64,000 nt of DNA from Hespellia sp. (lineage in GTDB: Bacteria; Bacillota; Clostridia; Lachnospirales; Lachnospiraceae): NCBI GenBank assembly GCA_022790755.1, contig JAAVXR010000030.1, positions 1-64,000 of the forward strand, written 5' to 3'. This document shows positions 29,157 through 38,540 of the stretch, piece after piece; positions within the stretch are counted from its first letter, which is position 1; every line of letters begins with the position of its first letter. Position numbers and translations under genes: made by a program. The notes beneath the pieces were generated by a model, which was not told the origin of the DNA, made no database searches, and was given only the letters and a program-made list of their open reading frames with translations.

Positions 29157-30248
29157 TTAGTACTCCATACTCTCCATGTATTTCATATACTTCACTACCA
29201 TCAATGCGATCTTAAAGGTAATCGCATCTTCAAATACACGCAGATCAAGCCCCGTACTCTTCTGTAGTTTATCCAGACGATATACCAGTGTATTTCTGTG
29301 AATATACAATTGCCTGGAAGTCTCAGAAACATTCAGGCTATTTTCAAAAAATTTATTAATCGTGGCCAGCGTCTCTTCATCAAATTCATCCGGTGATTTC
29401 CCCTCAAAAATCTCTTTGATAAACATTTTACAAAGTGGAATCGGAAGCTGATAAATCAAACGGCCAATACCAAGAGTACTATACGCTATAATATCCTTTT
29501 CGTCAAAGAAAATTTTTCCGACATCCAATGCCAGCTTTGCTTCTTTGTAAGATTTTGATACTTCTTTGATGTCATTTACAATGGTTCCATATGCGATGTG
29601 GAAATGCTCTTCCGCGTTCTCCCCTTTCAGGATATCCAACATATTCTGCGCATCTCTCTCGAGTTCTCTTCCGCCGTCAGTCTCCATCAATTCTTTTACA
29701 ACAATAATATTATTCTCATCAACAGCCGTAATAAAATCTTTTGCCTTTCCACCCAAAAGAGTACGAACATTGTCCAATGCAATACTGTCCTTCTCATGAT
29801 TGGTCTCGATCAGAAAAATAACGCGTCTGACTTCCGTGTCAATATGTAGTTTCTTGGCCCTATTATAAATATCCACCAACAAGAGATTATCCAGCAAAAG
29901 ATTTTTTATAAAATTATCTTTATCGACTCTTTCTTTATACGCTACAAGCAAACTCTGAATCTGGAAAGCAGCAAGCTTCCCCACCATATAAACGTCTTCC
30001 GCCTCTCCTCCAGCCAGTAAGACATACTCTAACTGCTGCTCATCAAAAATTTTGAAGAACTGACATCCACGTATCACCTGACTCTCCGCAGGCGATGCCA
30101 CAAATGCGAGCACAGGTTCTTCACATTCCCATGGTTCTGAAAGGGTACTCGCCAGATTTTTTCCTTCTGTATCAAGCACACAAAAATCAATTCTGGATAT
30201 ACTTTTTAAGCCTTCTATTGTGTTCTGAAGTATCTGGTTTGAAATCAT
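29157..30248 (-). CDS. CdaR/PucR-family transcriptional regulator
   Basis: C-terminal HTH LNVSETSRQLYIHRNTLVYRLDKLQKSTGLDLR; start trimmed to RBS-linked ATG. Confidence 0.85.
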   Translation of the reverse strand: MISNQILQNTIEGLKSISRIDFCVLDTEGKNLASTLSEPWECEEPVLAFVASPAESQVIRGCQFFKIFDEQQLEYVLLAGGEAEDVYMVGKLAAFQIQSLLVAYKERVDKDNFIKNLLLDNLLLVDIYNRAKKLHIDTEVRRVIFLIETNHEKDSIALDNVRTLLGGKAKDFITAVDENNIIVVKELMETDGGRELERDAQNMLDILKGENAEEHFHIAYGTIVNDIKEVSKSYKEAKLALDVGKIFFDEKDIIAYSTLGIGRLIYQLPIPLCKMFIKEIFEGKSPDEFDEETLATINKFFENSLNVSETSRQLYIHRNTLVYRLDKLQKSTGLDLRVFEDAITFKIALMVVKYMKYMESMEY

Positions 30249-30453
30249 CTTCTTTTTTCCTCCACTCACCCCTACAGGTTCTTCCTGATTCATTTCCTTT
30301 CCAATAACATTTACTCTCCGCAGCATCCGTTATTCTCTACACTGCATCCTATTCGAACAGTCCTGTACATTTTCCACAAATAAATTTTGTCGAAAAAAAA
30401 CAAGAATGCACACATATAACTTATATATTAATGCAAAACCACAAAAAAAGAAA

Positions 30454-30484
30454 GAGGAAATAGCATTTTTTTATGCATTTCCTC
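30454..30484 (-). terminator. Intrinsic terminator
   Basis: GAGGAAATgcataaaaaaatgcTATTTCCTC followed on the minus strand by TTTCTTTTTTTG. Confidence 0.7.
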
Positions 30485-30547
30485 ATAAAATTCATATTTT
30501 TTTCATATTTTTTTATTATACATAGTTCACAAAACCATTGCTCTCGT

Positions 30548-31237
30548 TTAATGTAGCGTATCATTTTGTTTGCCCACCTGATGGTGAAAAATTCTGCGGG
30601 CAACGAAATTTTTCACGCGATTCAAATACTGCTTTTCTTTGTATCCCATCCGCAACAGGTTCCCGCACCCCAACCAAATATTGGCATTCAACAGAGCGGC
30701 ACTATGCGCTATGAACTGCTCTTGCTGCGGAGATGGTACAACGGAAAGAATACAATCAATTTCCAGACCATTGATATCATTCACAACGGTGTCCTCTGAA
30801 GCGTTTTCTTTCGAGAGGATCCCACTCCCTGCAATCAGAATCCCTTTGTTACCCTGCAAAAGTAAATCAACTGTCATTTCTTTTTCCATTTCACTTTCCG
30901 CCAGCACAAAAATCCGCTTTTGATTCTTCTGCAAAAACTTCATGAACAATTGCAAAAATGGACGCTCCGAAGGATACTGAAGACTCCGTGCCTCTTTTTC
31001 AGTAAAATCAGCCATTTCTAAAATCTCTTTTGTCCCCGGCAGTACTAAATCCATCGCCCGAACAATCTGCTTCAGTTCCTGGTTATCCTGCTCCTGCAGC
31101 AGCATTTCCATCGTAACCAATTCAATTGTGCCGAGTCCCTCGCGTTCCATCAATGCGATCGCACTCTTCATGGATTCCTTTGAAGTTTGATTATCAATTT
31201 CAATTCCAAAGATTATTAAGGTTTCTTCCATATCCAT
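30548..31237 (-). CDS. Possible WecG/TagA/CpsF-family glycosyltransferase-like protein
   Basis: 230 aa; IDCILSVVPSPQQEQFIAHSAALLNANIWLGCGNLL resembles the TagA C-terminal region; weak call. Confidence 0.4.
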   Translation of the reverse strand: MDMEETLIIFGIEIDNQTSKESMKSAIALMEREGLGTIELVTMEMLLQEQDNQELKQIVRAMDLVLPGTKEILEMADFTEKEARSLQYPSERPFLQLFMKFLQKNQKRIFVLAESEMEKEMTVDLLLQGNKGILIAGSGILSKENASEDTVVNDINGLEIDCILSVVPSPQQEQFIAHSAALLNANIWLGCGNLLRMGYKEKQYLNRVKNFVARRIFHHQVGKQNDTLH

Positions 31238-31328
31238 CACCCGACATTTCCTATAACCGTGTCATTATAGCAAAAATGAACGGGAATGTAAAGCAAATGG
31301 TTTTTGTTTCTACATCTACTTCTACTGT

Positions 31329-31520
31329 TCAGCTTTCCGCATGATGTTTTCGCTTATTCAAAAGTCCACCAATCCGGCCTGTCTCTTTTGAAGATAAAGA
31401 CTTCCAACCATTTTCCAACACACGATCCAGAAGTCCAAGTTCCTCTGCAATTTCATATTTCAGCTTTTCCTCTGGTTCAATCTTGGCGAGATCAATCGCT
31501 TTTTCTTTTTTTCTCGACAT
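31329..31520 (-). CDS. Alpha/beta-type small acid-soluble spore protein
   Basis: KLKYEIAEELGLLDRVLENGWKSLSSKETGRIGGLL matches the SASP pattern. Confidence 0.8.
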   Translation of the reverse strand: MSRKKEKAIDLAKIEPEEKLKYEIAEELGLLDRVLENGWKSLSSKETGRIGGLLNKRKHHAES

Positions 31521-31584
31521 AATAGCACCTCTTCTTTTTTTCAGAGTATTGCCGGATTTGTTTAGAATATTCAATTGCCGGATA

Positions 31585-31773
31585 TTAATAGTCTTGATCC
31601 GGAATGATGATCGCCGCTATGAAATACGCCAGAATCCCACTTCCTGTGCACGCCAATACCACCAATAAAAGCCGAATTAACGTCGCGTCAATGTTAAAAT
31701 ACTCTCCGATTCCACCACACACACCACAGATCATACGATTATTTCTTGACCGATATAATGTTTTATGTTCCAT
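31585..31773 (-). CDS. PspC-domain protein
   Basis: LYRSRNNRMICGVCGGIGEYFNIDATLIRLLLVVL. Confidence 0.93.
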   Translation of the reverse strand: MEHKTLYRSRNNRMICGVCGGIGEYFNIDATLIRLLLVVLACTGSGILAYFIAAIIIPDQDY

Positions 31774-31833
31774 ATTGATTCCTCCTGCTTCTTTTTATTT
31801 ATTATTTATAGTATCGGCTTCAAATGTTAAAAG

Positions 31834-32733
31834 TTACCCACGAAAATCAATCTCAATACTTCCAACTCCACACTCCACATCAATCTTTCGATCTTGCCGA
31901 TTGTTCACGACTTGCTCTCTGTACAGTCCGGAATAATCAGAGTCACCCAACTGAATGGAACCCACTCCACACTCTAATTCATAGTTAAAATCAGATTGCT
32001 TTCCATCAAGCGTAAGTGTCATGGAACCAATTCCACATGTAAAGTCTGCCTCTCTTTCCACCTTTCCTGACAATTCCACAACTCCGGCATCACATTCCAC
32101 AGACAGCTCATTCGCCTGCACTCTCTCTGCAATCACTTCACCTGCACCAACAGCGATATCCACGCTACTTGCTTTCATAGTCTCTATTTCCAGAATGCCT
32201 GCTCCCACTTCAAGAGAAACTTCTGCAAATGTGCTGTCTCTTGGGACATAGATATAAACGGTCCCTTCATTTGGAGAAACCTCACTTCTGTCCCCCATCA
32301 CCTCGATCTTCAGCTCTTCTCCATCCTGTTTGCATTGAAAATTCTGTCTACTATTCAACTGACTTCCGTCTACCTGTATCCCAGCCCCTTCAAATTCCCG
32401 AATCACAACAGCCGCTCTTCCTACTTCCACATCCAGTTCGCGAATCCCTGTATAGCCATCATTGGATTCCCCGGATACAGAATGATGTGCGTAGTCTTCA
32501 TACAGAGCCTCCTCATGATATTCTTCTTCATCGTAATCGTAATATCCATCTTCGTCATAATATTCTGACGCATCCACGGAGAAATCCGACGTTCTCTCCA
32601 CATAAGGCCAATCATAAACTTCTTTCAGCCCGCTAAATGTTGCTCCAAGGCAGAGTCCCACCAAACAAAAAGCGATTCCTAAACCGCCGACTGCCCCACA
32701 GACAATCCAAAATATTTTCCATCTGTTTTTCAT
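31834..32733 (-). CDS. DUF4097-type membrane-anchored beta-helix-like protein
   Basis: 299 aa; N-term TM and repeated VGAGxxxIE / CGVGSIxI motifs. Confidence 0.85.
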   Translation of the reverse strand: MKNRWKIFWIVCGAVGGLGIAFCLVGLCLGATFSGLKEVYDWPYVERTSDFSVDASEYYDEDGYYDYDEEEYHEEALYEDYAHHSVSGESNDGYTGIRELDVEVGRAAVVIREFEGAGIQVDGSQLNSRQNFQCKQDGEELKIEVMGDRSEVSPNEGTVYIYVPRDSTFAEVSLEVGAGILEIETMKASSVDIAVGAGEVIAERVQANELSVECDAGVVELSGKVEREADFTCGIGSMTLTLDGKQSDFNYELECGVGSIQLGDSDYSGLYREQVVNNRQDRKIDVECGVGSIEIDFRG

Positions 32734-33491
32734 CGTTCGGCTCCTCCCTTCCTATGCAACGGAATTCTGAAGATATTAACAATTGCACGGATTATCGCCG
32801 GATAAACTACCAGACATATTTTCACTGCCACAACAGTCGCCACTAGCCCTAATGCCAGCAGAATCAATCCCACTCCTGCCGTAAAAATACCGATTGGAAA
32901 AGCAGATGCGAACTTGACAATTCCGGCAATCACTATAGCAAAACCTCCGATGATCATTGCCACCGCTCCCACTGCCAGACCGATAAATAATCCGAGCACC
33001 GCACAGATAATTCCGATTACGGCCGCCAGTCCGCCAAATGAAACGGGAAGTATAACCGGCGCCGCCGCAATCACAAGCAAAATGATCAAAATAATTTTTA
33101 ATAGACTGTTCGATCTCGGCCTACTGGAGGAATCATCATATCGATACCCTCTCCGCGCCGAGGATCTCCCATTTTCCTCTGCATGGTTTCTCCTGTTATG
33201 TGTATTCTGATAACGGTATACTCGTTTTGCCGGAGCCGACCTGCTATCAAAGCTATCGCGATAACCAGCCTCTGTGTATTCCCCACTATCTCCCAAAAAT
33301 CCATTGATATCCGCCTTGATCATTGCAGCAACTTTTTCCGGACTCTCCAATTCACGTATAATCTCACTTTCACACTCCGGACCTGCATCATCAAAATAAT
33401 CCTGGTAATATTGGACTGCCTCCTCCCTCTCATCTGCCGGTATATCCTGAAGCAGTTCTTCTAGCCTTCTCATAAATTCTGCCCGATTCAT
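32730..33491 (-). CDS. DUF1700 family membrane protein
   Basis: 253 aa; MNRAEFMRRLEELLQDIPADEREEAVQYYQDYFDDAG. Confidence 0.92.
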   Translation of the reverse strand: MNRAEFMRRLEELLQDIPADEREEAVQYYQDYFDDAGPECESEIIRELESPEKVAAMIKADINGFLGDSGEYTEAGYRDSFDSRSAPAKRVYRYQNTHNRRNHAEENGRSSARRGYRYDDSSSRPRSNSLLKIILIILLVIAAAPVILPVSFGGLAAVIGIICAVLGLFIGLAVGAVAMIIGGFAIVIAGIVKFASAFPIGIFTAGVGLILLALGLVATVVAVKICLVVYPAIIRAIVNIFRIPLHRKGGAER

Positions 33492-33811
33492 GCAGTCACC
33501 CCTCCCTCAAACAATTCACTGATTTTTTCTGAATATTTCTTCCATTCCTCATGATACAAATTCAACTGTGCCACGCCTCTCTCTGTCACCTTATAATAAC
33601 GTCGGTTTCTTCCGTCATATTGTCTGTCATACACTTCCAGACAGGCATCTTTCTGTAAACGCCGAAGCACCGGATAAAGTGTTGACTCTGATATATCAAT
33701 CGCTTTGCGTACATCCTGGGTAATTCGGTATCCGTAGGTACCCTGCTCATCCCTTGAGACAACCGCCAACACAATCGCATCCAATAAAGTGGCGCCAGTA
33801 TTAAATACCAT
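33488..33811 (-). CDS. PadR-family transcriptional regulator
   Basis: GYRITQDVRKAIDISESTLYPVLRRLQKDACLEVYDR. Confidence 0.93.
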   Translation of the reverse strand: MVFNTGATLLDAIVLAVVSRDEQGTYGYRITQDVRKAIDISESTLYPVLRRLQKDACLEVYDRQYDGRNRRYYKVTERGVAQLNLYHEEWKKYSEKISELFEGGVTA

Positions 33812-33867
33812 GTAATCACCCCTTTTCCACAATATTATCAACTCATTAGTATTATTGATTTTTCTAT

Positions 33868-33896
33868 ATTATATATTGTATAATATATATTGTCAA
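33868..33896 (-). promoter_or_regulatory. Perfect-consensus sigma70 promoter of the padR operon with palindromic spacer
   Basis: Minus strand TTGACA-N17-TATAAT with palindromic ATATATTATACAATATAT within the spacer. Confidence 0.85.
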
Positions 33897-33939
33897 TAAA
33901 ATAAAGCGGTCATTTTATGGAAGATTTTCTAAAGAAGTT

Positions 33940-34542
33940 CTAAAGAAATTTCTCCTCCAATATCTCCCGCAATCTGCGATATACATATGCAACCGGCAAA
34001 CCTACCACGTTATAGAAATCCCCTTCTATCCGGTCGATATAAGCGGCAAACGTTCCTTGAATGCCATAGGCGCCCGCTTTATCCAGCGGTTCTTTCGTTG
34101 CAACATACCCGCTGATTTCATCCTCCGTCATTGTATGCACAAATACTTTCGTTTCCTCCACATGTGTAGAGCATTTTCGCCCCTTCGATTCATCCGTCTC
34201 CAAAATCACGACTCCAGTATAAACTCGATGACACTGACCCTGCAAAGACCGGATCATTTCAACGGCCTCCTCTTCGTCTCGCGGTTTCCCCAGAATTTTT
34301 CCAGCCTTGACAACGATAGTATCTGCTCCCAAGACTACAATGCCAGCCCGCTCTTTCACCGGAAATTGCTCCAGAACTGCCTCCGCTTTCTGTAAGGCTA
34401 ACTCTAGAACAATCTCAGAAGGTTCTTCCTTTGTACGGACTTCTTCCACATGACTGATCACCACTTCGAATGGAATCCCAATCTGTTCCAAAAGCTCCTT
34501 TCGTCTAGGAGAACCAGACGCCAATATGATTTTCTTCTTCAT
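33940..34542 (-). CDS. maf: Maf-like nucleotide pyrophosphatase
   Basis: 200 aa; IILASGSPRRKELLEQIG, LGADTIV, GIQGTFAAYIDRIEGDFYNVVGLP. Confidence 0.95.
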   Translation of the reverse strand: MKKKIILASGSPRRKELLEQIGIPFEVVISHVEEVRTKEEPSEIVLELALQKAEAVLEQFPVKERAGIVVLGADTIVVKAGKILGKPRDEEEAVEMIRSLQGQCHRVYTGVVILETDESKGRKCSTHVEETKVFVHTMTEDEISGYVATKEPLDKAGAYGIQGTFAAYIDRIEGDFYNVVGLPVAYVYRRLREILEEKFL

Positions 34543-34557
34543 AAAATCAAGTCCTTC

Positions 34558-34815
34558 CTATCTGTTACCAATCCATAACATTCCCCATATGAGCAGTAGA
34601 ACCGGAACACCGATGCGAAATTTCCTGTGACGAATTTTATGGCGAAATACCCACATCCCCAGAAGCGCTCCGAACGCTCCCCCCGCTGCGGCAAGCGACA
34701 TTAGTCTGCGCTCCGATATTCTCCACTTCCCATGGACGGCACGATATTTATCCTCTCCATATGTCACAAACGTAATCACATTGATTCCTAATAAATATAT
34801 CTCCAGAAAATTCAT
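34558..34815 (-). CDS. DUF1294 membrane protein
   Basis: 85 aa; NVITFVTYGEDKYRAVHGKWRISERRLMSLAAAGGAFGALLGMWVFRHKIRHRKF. Confidence 0.92.
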   Translation of the reverse strand: MNFLEIYLLGINVITFVTYGEDKYRAVHGKWRISERRLMSLAAAGGAFGALLGMWVFRHKIRHRKFRIGVPVLLLIWGMLWIGNR

Positions 34816-34866
34816 CTCCGCCTCCGATCTGCTGCATCTTGACTGTTCCCTGCACCATCAAACATC

Positions 34867-37800
34867 TTACACCGCAATTTCCTCCCGCAACGTAAAAGAA
34901 TAAATCCATTTTTCTTTCACCCGTTTTCCTGTCAACTGCTCCAGCGCCTTTGCATAATATTGAAGCTGTGCGTGATATTTTTCCTTTAACTGCTTACCAG
35001 CACGCACTTTGTCCGTCTTATAATCCAGAAGCACAAGGCCATCTTTCTCCTCGAAATAAACGTCTATAATTCCCTGTATCAGAATCATCTCTCCGTCGTC
35101 TTCGGCAGAAATATTGTTCGGGTAGATTTCTGCCGCCTCCACCCCAAGTACAAAGGGCTGTTCCCGTCGCAGCATCCCTTTCCCCGCCGCCGCACAAATT
35201 CTTCTGCCAATCTTGCACTCTAGAAAGAATAGGATATCGTCCACACATACGCTCTTTGCCATTTCTTCAGACAATTTTCTGGTTTCTACCAGCATTTCCA
35301 AAGCATTCTGAAGATGCGCACCATCATACCCCTGTGAAAAATCCAATAACTCCAACACTTTATGGTAAGCGCTTCCTCTGGGCGCTCCAGTCAGCCCTTC
35401 CGTTTTCTCCAGGAATTTGGGAATCAGTGGCACAACTTTCGGTTCCTCAATCCAGGCCGCCGCATCATCATCTCGCAAAGATTCCCGTTTTTTTAGCTCA
35501 GAAACCGTAAATTTCATCTTCATTTTCTGATCCTGCACAAAGGGATATTGATACGACATCATCTGCTCCAACTCCTCCCGCCACTTGGAATCGTAAACAC
35601 AATCTTTTTCCCAGTGTAGCAACACGTCTTTTGCAAGCATCTCTGCCTGCACTTTCACCGCAGATTCCCTTGCTAAGTCTGACAGTCCCCATATCACAAC
35701 GTCAATGGGGACAGTTTCCGTCCGCCGCACCAACGCGGGAAGCACCCAGTCAAAATACGTATTGGCTCTGGACAGCCTACTAAATGGAAGCTCCCTCTCT
35801 TTGCATTCCTTGATATCTGTATATTTCGCAAGCTTTTCCTCTGCTTTCTCGACGGTTCCGATCAAAATCAATTTCTCTTTGGCGCGAGTCAATGCCACAT
35901 ATAGAACGCGCAGTTCTTCTCCCAAATTTTCCAGCAAAATCTCTTTCTGCATCATTTTTTTCAAAAGTGTCGGTGTTTTCGTACGATGCTCCAGATCCAC
36001 CGCGTCAATTCCAATCCCCAGTTCCGGATGTATCACAACGCTTCCCGTCGCATCTCTTTTTTGAAACTGCTTGCTCATGCCGCACACAAATACGATCGGA
36101 AATTCCAAACCCTTACTTTTATGAATGCTCATAATACGCACTGCGTCCATCTGTTCGTCGGTAATATTAGCTTCCCCGTAGTCCACATCGTATTTTTTCA
36201 ACTGCTCGATATAACGGACAAATTGGAACAATCCTTTATAACTCGTCTCCTCAAAAACCGCCGCTTTCGCGAGCAGCATATCCAGATTTGCCTTTCGCTG
36301 TTCTCCCCCCGGCATGGCGGAGATGAGATGATAGTACCCTGTCTTCTCCAAAATCTCCCAAAGTAGTTCATGAATTGCCGTATAGGAGACTTTTTCCCGA
36401 AAATACTGCACGGTTTCCCAGGTGCGTCTCAACCGCTCGCTCATCCGCTCCGAGAGCGGCGATTCTGTCTCCTGCATTGCACAGCACATCTGCACCGCTT
36501 CGTGAAATGCCGCCTCTGGATACTCGTTTCGAATCCGGGCAAGTGCATCTGCATCCAGCCCACATAAGGGAGACGTCAGTACTGCTGCAAGCGCCAGATC
36601 CTGCCTCTGATTGTCCAATACCTTCAAATAATCCAATAGAAGGCTCACTTCATACGTCTCAAAGTATCCTTCCGTCTTTCCTGCATAAGTCGGGATTCCC
36701 TGATCCTTCAACACCTCGGAAAATACGTCCGCCCATCCCTTCACACTGCGGGTCAGTATCACAATATCCCGATAAGAAGGTTTGCGCATCTTCTTGGTAA
36801 CGTTATCTTGCACACTTCCTTCCCGCAAAAGCTGCTGAATTCGCACAGCCACTGCCCGGGCCTCCAATTCTCTCTGCGTATCATCCATCTTCAAAGTCTC
36901 TTCATTTTCCGCCGTTTCCTGCTGTGTATCCATCAACAGGACCTCCACTCGGTGCAAAGAATTTCCTTCCGCGTCTCGGCAAACTTCATATGGCGCTCCG
37001 GGATAGAGCGCCGCCTGATCGTCATACGCAATTCCGCCCAGATCTTTTCGCATGATCTGTCGGAACATAAAATTGACTCCGTTCAACACTTCCACCCTAC
37101 TGCGGAAATTTTTATGCAGATCGACCCGCTGCGCATCACTGTCTTCCAGACTGTAGGTATCAAACTTCTCCATAAACAGCTCCGGTCTGGACAGCCGAAA
37201 GCGATAAATGCTCTGCTTTACATCCCCCACCATAAAGATATTGTTTTTTCCTTTATTTGCCGTAGACACACTGGTCAATATCGCTTCCTGCAGAAGATTG
37301 CTGTCCTGGTACTCGTCAATCATCACTTCCACATAACGTTCCTGATATTCTTCCGCCGCCTGAGAGGGAACCAACTCGCCCCCTCGCTTCTCCGTCAAAA
37401 TCTTCAGTGCAAAATGTTCCATATCGCCAAAATCAATGACATTGCGACTTCTTTTCTTTTCGGAAAATGCCTCCGAAAAAGCGCCAACCAGTTCCACCAG
37501 AACCCACATCGGTTTTCTGCATCGCTCCATATCTGCCGCTAGCTCCGAGGGCGGAGCGTAAAAATACTGCTCGCAGAGCTCCTCTGCAATCTTTCGCGCC
37601 TCCGAGCGCAAAGCTTTCACCTGTTCCTTCTTCTCAGAAGATACCGAAGTGTCTCGCTTACTGGACAACCGTTTCCAAGCCGTTTTTTTCCGAATCGGAG
37701 CCGATTTTTCATACAGATCTTTCAGAGAATTACCCGCCGACATCTCGTCCAGAATCCTCTGATCGGACGCAATCATTTCCTCATACATATAAGGTCCGTC

Positions 37801-38538
37801 TGCTTCCATACAGATGCCGTACGCTTGCTCCAGAAGCGCTCTGGCATCCTGCAGATACAAAGCGGTCATCTGGAAAATCCTCTCTTCCAAGGTCCGGGGA
37901 ATCCCGTTGTTTGACCGCTGTTCGCTTCTCTGTTCTATTCCATAAGCCTGCCCGCACGCATCGAGCCAACCTTCCGGGTCCGGATAACTTCTGGAAAAAT
38001 CATACAGCCTCAAAATCAACTCTTCCAATTTCCGGTCGTCTCTGCCCGTCGCATAAGCTTCCACAAACTCCAGAAATTCCGCTTCTCCTGCCTCATAACG
38101 CGATTCCAATAGTTCCTCCAGAACGTCCTGCTTCAGAAGTTTCAGTTCTCCCTCCTCTGCAACGCGAAAGCCCGGCTCCAGATCAATCCGATGAAAATGA
38201 TCTCGAATCACCGCCTGGCAAAAACTGTCAATCGTCGTAATCTGCGCGCTGTGAACCAACGTCGCCTGACGCTGCAAATGCTCGTCCTCCATCCGTTCTT
38301 CCAACAATTTCTCGATCGCATCCCGGAGTCGCTCTTTCATCTCCGCCGCCGCTGCCTTTGTAAACGTCACAACCAAGAGTCGATCCACATCCACCGGATG
38401 CACCGGATCGGTAAGCATAGAAAGTATTCTTTCCACAAGAACCGCCGTCTTTCCGGAACCGGCCGCCGCAGATACTAGAATATTACGATCTCTCAGATCA
38501 ATGACTTTCTGTTGCTCTTCCGTCCATTTTACCTCCAT
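34867..38538 (-). CDS. addA: ATP-dependent helicase/nuclease subunit A
   Basis: UvrD-like AAGSGKTAVLVERI, RLLVVTFTKAAAAEMKER, C-term nuclease GxIDVYFEEKDGLVLLDYKTD. Confidence 0.96.
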   Translation of the reverse strand: MEVKWTEEQQKVIDLRDRNILVSAAAGSGKTAVLVERILSMLTDPVHPVDVDRLLVVTFTKAAAAEMKERLRDAIEKLLEERMEDEHLQRQATLVHSAQITTIDSFCQAVIRDHFHRIDLEPGFRVAEEGELKLLKQDVLEELLESRYEAGEAEFLEFVEAYATGRDDRKLEELILRLYDFSRSYPDPEGWLDACGQAYGIEQRSEQRSNNGIPRTLEERIFQMTALYLQDARALLEQAYGICMEADGPYMYEEMIASDQRILDEMSAGNSLKDLYEKSAPIRKKTAWKRLSSKRDTSVSSEKKEQVKALRSEARKIAEELCEQYFYAPPSELAADMERCRKPMWVLVELVGAFSEAFSEKKRSRNVIDFGDMEHFALKILTEKRGGELVPSQAAEEYQERYVEVMIDEYQDSNLLQEAILTSVSTANKGKNNIFMVGDVKQSIYRFRLSRPELFMEKFDTYSLEDSDAQRVDLHKNFRSRVEVLNGVNFMFRQIMRKDLGGIAYDDQAALYPGAPYEVCRDAEGNSLHRVEVLLMDTQQETAENEETLKMDDTQRELEARAVAVRIQQLLREGSVQDNVTKKMRKPSYRDIVILTRSVKGWADVFSEVLKDQGIPTYAGKTEGYFETYEVSLLLDYLKVLDNQRQDLALAAVLTSPLCGLDADALARIRNEYPEAAFHEAVQMCCAMQETESPLSERMSERLRRTWETVQYFREKVSYTAIHELLWEILEKTGYYHLISAMPGGEQRKANLDMLLAKAAVFEETSYKGLFQFVRYIEQLKKYDVDYGEANITDEQMDAVRIMSIHKSKGLEFPIVFVCGMSKQFQKRDATGSVVIHPELGIGIDAVDLEHRTKTPTLLKKMMQKEILLENLGEELRVLYVALTRAKEKLILIGTVEKAEEKLAKYTDIKECKERELPFSRLSRANTYFDWVLPALVRRTETVPIDVVIWGLSDLARESAVKVQAEMLAKDVLLHWEKDCVYDSKWREELEQMMSYQYPFVQDQKMKMKFTVSELKKRESLRDDDAAAWIEEPKVVPLIPKFLEKTEGLTGAPRGSAYHKVLELLDFSQGYDGAHLQNALEMLVETRKLSEEMAKSVCVDDILFFLECKIGRRICAAAGKGMLRREQPFVLGVEAAEIYPNNISAEDDGEMILIQGIIDVYFEEKDGLVLLDYKTDKVRAGKQLKEKYHAQLQYYAKALEQLTGKRVKEKWIYSFTLREEIAV

Positions 38539-38540
38539 GC

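Noticed and set aside
37467-38240. 257-aa plus-strand ORF (and other long antisense ORFs over addA/addB)
   Set aside because: Antisense shadow ORFs of well-supported addAB coding frames.
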